Source: Roseiflexaceae bacterium UBA965
Lineage (GTDB): Bacteria; Chloroflexota; Chloroflexia; Chloroflexales; Roseiflexaceae
Length of the DNA stretch: 12,185 nt
NCBI GenBank assembly: GCA_002292925.1
Contig: DBCF01000161.1
Coordinates: 1 to 12,185, forward strand
Direction of reading: 5' to 3'
The position numbers and the translations under genes are program-made. The notes under the pieces are model-generated. The model ran no database searches. It was not told the DNA's origin and was given only the letters and a program-made list of their open reading frames with translations. Of the stretch, positions 6,439 through 12,185 are shown piece after piece; positions within the stretch are counted from its first letter, which is position 1, and every line of letters begins with the position of its first letter.

Positions 6439-6612
6439 ATGCCCAAACGAACTTGGCAGCCCAAGCGTATCCCACGCCGGCGTAAACATGGCTTCATGAA
6501 GCGCATGTTGACGAAAGATGGTCGCAACGTCCTCAAACGCCGTCGCTTGAGCGGTCGCTGGCGCCTCACGGTGAGCCACGAGCGCCGTGCTGAACAACGC
6601 ACCAGCCGCTAA
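6439..6612 (+). CDS. rpmH: Large ribosomal subunit protein bL34
   Basis: A 57-residue, very basic protein with the L34 signature: MPKRTWQPKR (1-10), RRRKHGFMKRM (13-23), then TKDGRNVLKRRRLSGRWRL (25-43). L34 is a structural protein of the large ribosomal subunit. The usual length is about 44-50 residues; here the canonical part ends near residue 45 and is followed by an extra charged tail VSHERRAEQRTSR. The start has GAGG 7 nt upstream (6428-6431). It is the first gene of rpmH-rnpA-yidC-khpB behind a consensus promoter, and rnpA follows after 23 nt. Unlike in many bacteria, dnaA is not directly upstream; an S1 gene is. Confidence 0.96.
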   Translation: MPKRTWQPKRIPRRRKHGFMKRMLTKDGRNVLKRRRLSGRWRLTVSHERRAEQRTSR

Positions 6613-6635
6613 ATGACGCACAGAGCGGGGCGATT

Positions 6636-7010
6636 GTGAAGCGCCAATTCCGCTTACGCCGTTCGGCACACTTCCAACGTGTGCGCAGTAGTGGCAATCA
6701 CTATGACGGTGCAAGTCTAACGCTGAACGTCGCGCCCGCTCGCCAACGAACAACTCGTTGTGGCATTGTGGTAGCGCGACGGATCGGCGGTGCTGTTGTG
6801 CGCAATCGCATCAAACGCCGTATCCGTGAAGTGTTACGGATTCATTACCGTTTTTTGCGCACCAACTATGATGTGGTCGTAATTGCCCGCTCACGCGAAT
6901 TGCAAACGATGCCCTTCTCACGGTTAGTCGAGCTCATCACCCAACTGCTCCGCCGTGCGGGTGTATGGCAAATCCCCGAAGCCACACCTGCGGTTGTCAC
7001 TGAATCCTAA
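6636..7010 (+). CDS. rnpA: Ribonuclease P protein component
   Basis: A 124-residue basic protein that binds the RNase P RNA and helps it recognise and cleave the 5' leader of pre-tRNAs. Family marks are the N-terminal RLRRSAHFQRVRSSG (6-20), the central strand RCGIVVARRIGGAV (41-54), and the RNR motif helix VRNRIKRRIREVLR (55-68), followed by YDVVVIAR (78-85). The start is GTG at 6636, with the purine-rich AGCGGGG just upstream; an ATG at 6613 is out of frame and quickly terminated. The C-terminus from about residue 109 is a short, non-conserved extension. It lies 23 nt after rpmH, the classic pairing, and 74 nt before yidC. Confidence 0.96.
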   Translation: MKRQFRLRRSAHFQRVRSSGNHYDGASLTLNVAPARQRTTRCGIVVARRIGGAVVRNRIKRRIREVLRIHYRFLRTNYDVVVIARSRELQTMPFSRLVELITQLLRRAGVWQIPEATPAVVTES

Positions 7011-7084
7011 CGTCTTGTAGCCACCGTTTCACACGAACTCCAAGATGCAATCGTGATTTGATACATTTTTAAAAGGTGAACACC

Positions 7085-7990
7085 ATGGCGATTTGGACAT
7101 TCCTCATCTCGAGTCTCGAGTACGTCTTGCTAACGTTTTATGCGTGGACTGGCAATCCCGGGATTGCGATTATTTTGTTTACGCTGTTAGCACGCTTGGT
7201 GTTGCTCCCCCTCACCATCAAACAACTCCAATCCAGCCGCAAAATTCAAGCATTGCAACCCGCCTTGAGTGAGTTGCAACGCAAATACGGCAAAGATTCC
7301 CAACAGCTTCAAAAAGAAACGATGAAGCTCTACTCAGACAACAAAGCCAATCCGGTGTCAGGTTGTTTGCCCGTTTTAATCCAATTGCCGTTGTTTTTGG
7401 GGATTTACCAAGCGGTGTTTCAACTGACTAGCGTCGCCCCCGGTGAATACGCCGTGGCCAAAATGATTACCGCACTTAACAACATCAATCTCGCCACCAA
7501 CCTGTCGGCCACCATGGACCAACCGCAATTATCGGGTGGTTTTTTGTGGTTGACTGACTTGGGACGCACCGACCCCCTCTATATCTTGCCGGTGTTGTCG
7601 GTGATTTTCCAATTGCTGGTGCAATTGATGTCGACACCACGCGTGCAAGATCCCCAACAAAAAGCCATGCAACAGACGATGTTGTTCATGCCAATTTTGT
7701 TCGGGTATATCGGCTTCACCTTCCCATCTGGCGCCGTATTGTACTGGGTGGTTGGGAGCATATTGTCGATGGTTCAACAATATATCTTTTCGGGATGGGG
7801 CTCGCTGGCCAACTACTTGACCTTCTTGCCGACCCGCGCGGGATTGTTCCCGCCGCCCGAGGTTGTCGGTGCCGGCACCCAAGAAGCTGCCAAGCATATC
7901 GCCGAAGTCGATGCCGCCCCCAAAATCGATTTTTGGGATGTGGTACGCCCACTTACCGACGACGACAAGGCCAAAGAGCGTTCTTCGTAA
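7085..7990 (+). CDS. yidC: Membrane protein insertase YidC/Oxa1 family
   Basis: A 301-residue polytopic membrane protein of the short (Gram-positive/Oxa1-like) YidC type without the large periplasmic domain; it inserts and folds membrane proteins with or without SecYEG. Visible are the first hydrophobic segment (about 3-20), GIAIILFTLLARLVLLPLTIKQ (26-47) with the groove arginine Arg37, a basic cytoplasmic hairpin (48-88, LQSSRKIQALQPALSELQRKYGKD), NPVSGCLPVLIQLPLFLGIYQ (89-109), and further segments at about 163-182, 197-212 and 215-235. The C-tail (250-301) is soluble and acidic. The start at 7085 is preferred, with AAAAGG about 8 nt upstream; GTG 7076 would overlap that site. khpB follows after 30 nt, the standard spoIIIJ-jag pairing. 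No yidD lies between rnpA and yidC. Confidence 0.96.
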   Translation: MAIWTFLISSLEYVLLTFYAWTGNPGIAIILFTLLARLVLLPLTIKQLQSSRKIQALQPALSELQRKYGKDSQQLQKETMKLYSDNKANPVSGCLPVLIQLPLFLGIYQAVFQLTSVAPGEYAVAKMITALNNINLATNLSATMDQPQLSGGFLWLTDLGRTDPLYILPVLSVIFQLLVQLMSTPRVQDPQQKAMQQTMLFMPILFGYIGFTFPSGAVLYWVVGSILSMVQQYIFSGWGSLANYLTFLPTRAGLFPPPEVVGAGTQEAAKHIAEVDAAPKIDFWDVVRPLTDDDKAKERSS

Positions 7991-8020
7991 CAATTTCGCT
8001 TTGCACACCGAGGTCACGCT

Positions 8021-8707
8021 ATGAAAAAAACCAAGCCCTCGCTTGAAATCAGTGCTCGGACAGTCGCAGAGGCCGTTGATTTGGCCTTGGTGCAGCTCGG
8101 TCGTGATCGCGATGATGTCGCTATCGAAATATTGATTCACGGCAACGACGAAGAAGAAGCGCTCGTACGTGTCACCGTCGTCGACGATGAACCTGCCGAA
8201 GTCATGAGCGAAGATGACCGCATCAAGCATGCCCGCACCATCCTCGAAGAGCTCCTTGAGCACATGGACATTGCCGGCTATGTCACGGCGGTACGCTCGA
8301 CGGCACCCGCCCAAGATGGCGGCGTCGAAGAATCAATCACCTTGCATGTTGAAGGTGCCGACGAAGAAGCCATGGGACTGCTGATTGGGCGGCACGGCGA
8401 CACCTTGCGCTCATTGCAGTTCATCGTCAACTTGATTGCCGGCAAAAGCAATCGGCGCTGGCCGCAAATCATCGTCGATGTCGGCAATTATCGCCAACGC
8501 CGCCAAGAAATGCTCGAAAGTATGGCGCTGCGCATGGCCGAGCGGGTACGCCAGTCTGGTCGCCCCCACGCCTTTGAGCCGATGTCAGGGGCTGACCGCC
8601 GCGCCATCCACCTCGCGCTCCGTAGTGATGCTACCGTCTACACCGAGAGTGACGGCGAAGGCGAACGGCGCAAAATCGTCATCTTCCCCGCCAAAGCGCA
8701 ATCTTGA
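8021..8707 (+). CDS. khpB: Jag/KhpB RNA-binding protein (Jag-N, KH and R3H domains)
   Basis: A 228-residue cytoplasmic RNA-binding protein, the usual partner encoded behind yidC. It has an N-terminal Jag-N domain (about 6-52, SLEISARTVAEAVDLALVQLG), an acidic connector (54-66), a KH domain (about 68-155) with the GxxG loop GRHG (123-126), and a C-terminal R3H domain (about 158-222) with Arg193-xxx-His197 in MSGADRRAIHLAL. In Firmicutes this family (KhpB/EloR/Jag) acts in post-transcriptional control of cell division and elongation genes; that role is carried over by homology only. The start has GAGG 7 nt upstream. It is the last gene of the operon, followed by an intrinsic terminator at 8731. 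Confidence 0.95.
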   Translation: MKKTKPSLEISARTVAEAVDLALVQLGRDRDDVAIEILIHGNDEEEALVRVTVVDDEPAEVMSEDDRIKHARTILEELLEHMDIAGYVTAVRSTAPAQDGGVEESITLHVEGADEEAMGLLIGRHGDTLRSLQFIVNLIAGKSNRRWPQIIVDVGNYRQRRQEMLESMALRMAERVRQSGRPHAFEPMSGADRRAIHLALRSDATVYTESDGEGERRKIVIFPAKAQS

Positions 8708-8730
8708 CCTCCAGATATACCCTTCATACT

Positions 8731-8771
8731 GGCGGTCAGTAGCAGCATATGCCACTGGCCGCCCTGTTTTT
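8731..8771 (+). terminator. Intrinsic terminator of the rpmH-rnpA-yidC-khpB operon
   Basis: GGCGGTCAGT (8731-8740) pairs with ACTGGCCGCC (8754-8763) as a 10-bp stem with one G·U pair; the 13-nt loop contains the palindrome GCATATGC. CTG and five T residues (8767-8771) follow. It lies 23 nt after the khpB stop and before the PfkB gene. Confidence 0.78.
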
Positions 8772-8784
8772 CTAGGTAAAAATC

Positions 8785-9621
8785 ATGCAACCCAACTACT
8801 TAATGCTTGGTCATATCACCAGCGATTTACTCCCCGATGGGTCGACCATTCCTGGGGGCACCGCACTCTACGCCGCCCGCACCGCCCAACGCCTCGGCAT
8901 GCACCCCGCCATCGTCTCGGCTACCGCTACGCTCCCCGTCGATTGGCCCGGCAATGTGCCAGTTGCTAGTGTGGCCGGGAGCTATGCCCCGATTTTTGAA
9001 AATCGCTATACCCCCAATGGCCGCATTCAATTTCTGCATGGCGAAGCCCCACCCCTGACCATCGCCGATGTGCCAAGTGCCTGGCGCACCGCCCAAATCG
9101 TCCACCTCGGGCCGATTTTGGTCGAAACACCCCTCGAGCTCATGGCCAACTTCCCCGATGCCCTCATCGGCATGACCCCTCAAGGGATGATGCGGCAGTG
9201 GCAGCCACCCTTCCCCTGCCAGATTCAGTACACGCCGTTTGATCCCGATCCGGCACTGCTCGCCCGTATCGACATCCTCGTGATGAGCATCGAAGACGTG
9301 CATGGTGACCAAAGTGTAGCCGAACGCTATGCCCAACACTGTGGGATTGTGGCACTCACCCGTGGTGCCAATGGCGCCGACATCTACCTCGCTGGCGTGC
9401 CCCACCATATCAACGCCTACCCGGCCGTCGAACGCGACCCCACCGGCGCCGGCGATGTCTTTGCGGCAGCCTTGATGGTGCGCTACGCCGAAACGCGCAA
9501 TGCCATCGATGCCGCCCAATTTGCGGCAGTGGTAGCCGCCGCCAGCGTCGAAGGCCTAGGCATCTCGACCATCCCCGACCGCCCCACCATCGAAGCCCGC
9601 CTCAGTAACTACACCGCCTGA
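8785..9621 (+). CDS. PfkB-family carbohydrate/nucleoside kinase
   Basis: A 278-residue ribokinase-fold kinase that would transfer the ATP gamma-phosphate to a sugar, polyol or nucleoside in the cytoplasm. The N-terminal substrate part has MLGHITSDLLPDG (7-19) and the PfkB motif 1-like PGGTALYAARTAQRLG (23-38). The C-terminal signature is complete: LTRGANGADIYLAG (191-204), then VERDPTGAGDVFAAAL (215-230) with the anion hole GAGD and catalytic base Asp224. It is shorter than ribokinase (about 300-310 aa), with a reduced lid region, as in PfkB members similar to plant myo-inositol kinase; substrate is not assigned. The start has AGG 8 nt upstream. It stands alone between two terminator-like hairpins, so its promoter must lie in or near the 77-nt gap after khpB, or it depends on read-through. 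Confidence 0.9.
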   Translation: MQPNYLMLGHITSDLLPDGSTIPGGTALYAARTAQRLGMHPAIVSATATLPVDWPGNVPVASVAGSYAPIFENRYTPNGRIQFLHGEAPPLTIADVPSAWRTAQIVHLGPILVETPLELMANFPDALIGMTPQGMMRQWQPPFPCQIQYTPFDPDPALLARIDILVMSIEDVHGDQSVAERYAQHCGIVALTRGANGADIYLAGVPHHINAYPAVERDPTGAGDVFAAALMVRYAETRNAIDAAQFAAVVAAASVEGLGISTIPDRPTIEARLSNYTA

Positions 9622-9633
9622 CAGATACCCCGT

Positions 9634-9665
9634 GGGTTGCGTGGTACATGAGTGCCATGCAACCC
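9634..9665 (+). terminator. Strong hairpin after the PfkB gene, possible terminator without a T-tract
   Basis: GGGTTGCGTGGTAC (9634-9647) pairs with GTGCCATGCAACCC (9652-9665): 14 base pairs including two G·U, with loop ATGA. It begins 12 nt after the stop codon. The following bases (GTTCCGC) are not a T-tract, so it may act as an mRNA 3'-end stabiliser or a non-canonical terminator. Confidence 0.5.
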
Positions 9666-9840
9666 GTTCCGCAAAAATAGCGTCCCACCAATCAAAAACT
9701 GCACATTTTCAAAAATAATCGCATATCGACAATTATTAAAAGGATATGCGGTGATTATGGGTAATGTGACGTTGCAGTGGAAATAATCATACAGAAGGTG
9801 TATGATGAATTCCTCAATACAATCATGACAGGACTGACAA
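9666..9840 (+). promoter_or_regulatory. Structured AT-rich leader upstream of smpB
   Basis: This AT-rich stretch holds two more inverted repeats. ATAATC-GCATATC (9715-9727) pairs with GATATGC...GATTAT (9743-9758) with a 3-nt bulge. ATCATAC (9786-9792) pairs with GTATGAT (9800-9806), with the Shine-Dalgarno-like AGAAGG in its loop. The latter precedes a mini-ORF ATG...TGA (9805-9828, MNSSIQS), 12 nt before smpB. The smpB ribosome binding site is AGGA at 9830-9833. No convincing -35/-10 pair was found; TATGAT at 9801-9806 is a candidate -10 only. Confidence 0.4.
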
Positions 9841-10320
9841 ATGGGCGCAATTCAAAAAGCACTTGCCGGCAAAACCATTGCCGATAATCGTAACGCCTTC
9901 CACGAATACTTTATCGAGCAACGCTATACCGCTGGTATTGTGCTCAGTGGCAGCGAAGTCAAATCAATCCGGGCTGGTAAAGCCCAGTTGCGCGGCAGTT
10001 ATGCCCGCATCGAGGGTCGCGAAGCATGGCTCTACGACGCCCATATCGCCCCCTATACCCAATCAGGGGTCTACTTCAATCATGATCCCGTGCGCAAACG
10101 CAAGTTGTTGTTGCGCCGCAAAGAAATCAGCGATATTTTTGGCAAAATCACTCGCCAAGGCTATACCTTTGTGCCGTTGCGGATTTTTTTTGATAATCAA
10201 TTCGTCAAAGTCGAGTTGGGCATCGCCAAAGGAAAAAAACAACACGACAAACGCCATGCTATCGCCGAACGCGACGTCAAACGCTCACTCGACCGCGAAA
10301 TGAAAATTGCAAACCGTTAG
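9841..10320 (+). CDS. smpB: SsrA (tmRNA)-binding protein SmpB
   Basis: A 159-residue protein that binds tmRNA and brings it to stalled ribosomes for trans-translation. It has the N-terminal NRNAFHEYFIEQRYTAGIVL (16-35), the conserved SGSEVKSIRAGKAQL (36-50), an OB-fold core with EAWLYDAHIAPY (61-72) and HDPVRKRKLLLRRKEI (81-96), GYTFVPLRIFF (107-117), and the C-terminal tail GKKQHDKRHAIAERD (131-145) that mimics the anticodon stem and folds into a helix in the mRNA channel. Length is typical. The start has AGGA 7 nt upstream. A strong intrinsic terminator begins 15 nt after the stop, so it is probably monocistronic. No ssrA gene is visible nearby. Confidence 0.97.
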   Translation: MGAIQKALAGKTIADNRNAFHEYFIEQRYTAGIVLSGSEVKSIRAGKAQLRGSYARIEGREAWLYDAHIAPYTQSGVYFNHDPVRKRKLLLRRKEISDIFGKITRQGYTFVPLRIFFDNQFVKVELGIAKGKKQHDKRHAIAERDVKRSLDREMKIANR

Positions 10321-10334
10321 GTTGTTGGTGGACT

Positions 10335-10369
10335 CAAGGGGTGGGCTTTATGCCCACCCCTTGTTTTTT
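10335..10369 (+). terminator. Intrinsic terminator of smpB
   Basis: A perfect 12-bp GC-rich stem (CAAGGGGTGGGC at 10335-10346 with its complement at 10352-10363), loop TTTAT, followed by six T residues (10364-10369). It is textbook in form. Confidence 0.93.
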
Positions 10370-10430
10370 GTGCGGGGCTTTGCAGTACAATTTGAGTAGC
10401 CCACAGTGCAATGACCAAAAGGAGCTCACG

Positions 10431-11297
10431 ATGCAAATCGGAATCAGTAGTTATAGTTTTGCCCGGCTGATGAAAAACGGCATGACCTACCTGGAAGCCG
10501 CCAGTAGCGCCAAGGCCATGGGGTATGACGTCTTTGAGGTACAAGCGTTGCGCCTGCCGGCCGGCAGCGACCGCTTAGCCTATGCTCACCAACTCAAGGC
10601 CCACTGCCACGACATCGGCATCAGCATGGGCAATTTCACTGTCGATGCTGACTTTTTGACGGGGAGTGGTGGTGACACCGCCCAAGAAATCACCCGCGTC
10701 AACGCTGAAGTCGACATCGCCGTGGCATTGGGGGCACCTGGGATGCGCCACGACGCCACCTTTGGCTTCCCCGCCCACACCCGGCGCAAAAGCTTCGCCG
10801 ATGCCCTACCCACCCTCATCCAGGCCTGTCGGGCCGTGAGTGAGTATGCCGCCAGCCACGGGGTCAAAACTATGGTCGAAAATCATGGCTTTTTGGTGCA
10901 AGATGCCGACCGCGTCGAGCAACTGGTGTGTGGCGTGGCCCACGACAACTTTGGGTTGTTGCTCGACATGGGGAATTTTTTGTGTGCCGACGAATCACCG
11001 GCGGTGGCGTTTGGCAAACTGGCACCGTATGCCTTCCATGTGCACGCCAAAGACTTCTATGTGCGTGACGGCGCCCTGCCCAACCCGGGCAAAGGCTGGT
11101 TCCAATCACGCGCCGGGCATTATTTGGCCGGCACGGTGGTAGGATTTGGAGTGGTGCCAGTGGTGCAGTGTTTGACGATTATGAAAAAATCGGGCTACAC
11201 CGGCGCGGTGTCACTCGAATTTGAAGGCCTCGAAGAAAACCTGTGGGCGCTCGAGGTCGGCTACGAAAATCTGCACCGCGCCGTAGCACAGGCCTAG
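10431..11297 (+). CDS. Sugar phosphate isomerase/epimerase-like TIM barrel protein
   Basis: A 288-residue member of the xylose-isomerase-like / AP-endonuclease-2 TIM-barrel superfamily, whose members isomerise or epimerise sugars and inositols with a divalent metal. It opens with MQIGISSYSF; metal-ligand positions are recognisable: Glu150 in TMVENHG (147-153), Asp179 in LLLDMGNF (176-183), His205 in FHVHAKD (202-208) and Glu263 in SLEFEG (261-266). The start at 10431 is set by AAGGAG 6 nt upstream; upstream in-frame codons run back through the smpB terminator and are not translated. The stop overlaps the ribosome binding site region of the GH29 fucosidase that starts 10 nt later, so the two form an operon. 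A role in handling the released sugar is an inference; the exact reaction is unknown. A TACAAT at 10386-10391 could be its -10. Confidence 0.88.
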   Translation: MQIGISSYSFARLMKNGMTYLEAASSAKAMGYDVFEVQALRLPAGSDRLAYAHQLKAHCHDIGISMGNFTVDADFLTGSGGDTAQEITRVNAEVDIAVALGAPGMRHDATFGFPAHTRRKSFADALPTLIQACRAVSEYAASHGVKTMVENHGFLVQDADRVEQLVCGVAHDNFGLLLDMGNFLCADESPAVAFGKLAPYAFHVHAKDFYVRDGALPNPGKGWFQSRAGHYLAGTVVGFGVVPVVQCLTIMKKSGYTGAVSLEFEGLEENLWALEVGYENLHRAVAQA

Positions 11298-11307
11298 GGA
11301 GGCACGC

Positions 11308-12185
11308 ATGCACACATCAGACCCACTGCAACCCTTTGGCGCCGTGCCATCGCCGCGCCAACAAGCCTGGCACGCCCACGAGTTTTATGGGTTCTTGCAC
11401 TTCACCGTCAATACCTTTACCGACCGCGAATGGGGGCTGGGCAACGAATCCCCTGATATCTTCAACCCCAGCGATTTCGATGCCACCCAAATCGTCGACA
11501 GCGCCCGTCGTGGCGGCATGCACGGCCTCATCCTTACCGCCAAACACCACGACGGCTTTTGTTTGTGGCCCTCGCAATACACCACCCATTCGGTCAAACA
11601 CAGCCCGTGGCGCAACGGGCAGGGCGATGTGGTGGGCGAACTGGCCCAGGCTTGTGCGGCGGCTGGACTCAAGTTTGGCATCTACTTGTCACCGTGGGAT
11701 CGCAATCACCCCGATTACGGCACGCCCGCATACCTGACCTACTACCGCAATCAGCTCCGTGAATTGCTCAGCAACTACGGGCCGCTGTGTGAAGTATGGT
11801 TTGATGGCGCCAATGGGGGCGATGGCTATTATGGGGGCAGCTACGAAAAACGCTCCATCGACAACACCACCTACTACGAGTGGGACGAAACCTTTGCGCT
11901 GGTACGTGAATTGCAACCAGACGCCTGTATCTTTAGTGATGCGGGACCCGATGTGCGCTGGGTAGGCAACGAGCAGGGCATCGCCGGTGATCCCTGCTGG
12001 TCGACAATTGACCCCACCGGACTCTACCCGGGCAACGCCGACCCGGCGCTGCTCAACGTCGGCCAGCGCCACGGCAGCGCTTGGCTACCCGCCGAATGCG
12101 ATGTGTCGATTCGGCCAGGTTGGTTTTATCATCAGCACGAAGACCACCAGGTACGCTCACCCGCAAACTTGCTGGAGCTCTACTT
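11308..12185 (+). CDS. Alpha-L-fucosidase, GH29 (N-terminal part, runs off right edge)
   Basis: The first 292 residues of a GH29 retaining alpha-L-fucosidase are in the window. The catalytic (beta/alpha)8 barrel shows WHAHEFYGFLHFTVNTFTDREWG (21-43), FNPSDFDATQIV (52-63), GLILTAKHHDGFCLWPS (73-89) with the substrate-binding His80/His81, FGIYLSPWDRN (123-133), and the nucleophile Asp166 in EVWFDGANG. Later comes PAECDVSIRPGWFYH (261-275), where Glu263 is a candidate acid/base. The short N-terminus has no signal peptide, so it is probably cytoplasmic and acts on imported fucosylated oligosaccharides. The start has GGAGG 5 nt upstream and follows the isomerase-like gene by 10 nt. The C-terminal domain, often a beta-sandwich, lies outside the window. 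The PAECDVSIRPGW context resembles the broader-specificity or plant-type GH29 branch; linkage preference is not decided. Confidence 0.93.
   Translation, partial: MHTSDPLQPFGAVPSPRQQAWHAHEFYGFLHFTVNTFTDREWGLGNESPDIFNPSDFDATQIVDSARRGGMHGLILTAKHHDGFCLWPSQYTTHSVKHSPWRNGQGDVVGELAQACAAAGLKFGIYLSPWDRNHPDYGTPAYLTYYRNQLRELLSNYGPLCEVWFDGANGGDGYYGGSYEKRSIDNTTYYEWDETFALVRELQPDACIFSDAGPDVRWVGNEQGIAGDPCWSTIDPTGLYPGNADPALLNVGQRHGSAWLPAECDVSIRPGWFYHQHEDHQVRSPANLLELY

Noticed and set aside
7011..7084. Short inverted repeat CACGA/TCGTG and possible terminator or yidD remnant between rnpA and yidC
   Set aside because: The pairing is only 5 bp with a long loop and no T-tract next to it, and the gap is too short for yidD.
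7529..8314. Open frame of 261 codons on the minus strand across yidC and khpB
   Set aside because: It lies antisense to two firmly identified genes, has no ribosome binding site and encodes a low-quality composition; it is a shadow of their codon bias.
8827..9519. Open frame of 230 codons on the minus strand opposite the PfkB gene
   Set aside because: It is antisense to a gene with complete PfkB motifs; the Gly/His-rich product resembles no protein family.
10341..10430. Extended start of the isomerase-like protein
   Set aside because: The extension would translate through the smpB terminator hairpin; ATG 10431 has AAGGAG at ideal spacing.

Overview
The window looks like a chromosomal segment of a moderately GC-rich bacterium. 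The best guess is Chloroflexota (class Chloroflexia). This is an inference from the style of the L34 N-terminus (MPKRTWQPKR), the rpmH-rnpA-yidC-jag cluster and the Cys-containing ChlI/ChlD-type chelatase; no rRNA or other decisive marker is present. Coding density is high, almost every start has a clear purine-rich ribosome binding site, and no mobile element, tRNA, rRNA or CRISPR array is visible.

Layout. (1) Bases 1-2568, minus strand: a GH2 beta-mannosidase-like glycosidase followed 4 nt later by an M20-family amidohydrolase that runs off the left edge. (2) A 324-bp divergent intergenic region. (3) 2893-4973, plus strand: a metal-chelatase locus of the cobalt/magnesium ChlI-ChlD type. An AAA+ frame (364 aa) and a VWA frame (329 aa) overlap by GTGA in the -1 relation. 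A run of nine A residues holding a dnaX-type A_AAA_AAG slippery heptamer, in the correct phase, sits just before the overlap and lies exactly in the loop of a perfect 7-bp hairpin. The reading is one gene that yields a short (364 aa, ChlI-like) and a long (about 693 aa, ChlD-like) subunit by programmed frameshifting. This is the most interesting feature of the window. (4) 5025-6269: a three-S1-domain RNA-binding protein with a repetitive, Arg/Pro-rich tail, closed by a 16-bp perfect terminator stem. (5) 6323-8771: the rpmH-rnpA-yidC-khpB operon, with a consensus TTGACA-N18-TATAAT promoter and an intrinsic terminator; no dnaA, yidD or mnmE is adjacent. (6) 8785-9621: a PfkB-family sugar kinase. 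(7) 9841-10369: smpB with a structured leader and a strong terminator. (8) 10431 to the right edge: a sugar-phosphate isomerase/epimerase-like TIM barrel and a GH29 alpha-L-fucosidase in an apparent operon.

Functionally, a translation, RNA-processing and membrane-insertion core (S1 protein, L34, RNase P protein, YidC, KhpB, SmpB) and a tetrapyrrole metal-chelatase are flanked on both sides by glycan-degradation genes (GH2 on the left, GH29 plus isomerase on the right). This suggests a heterotroph that uses plant or microbial glycans. No chelatase large subunit (CobN or BchH) is in the window, so cobalt versus magnesium specificity is not decided here.
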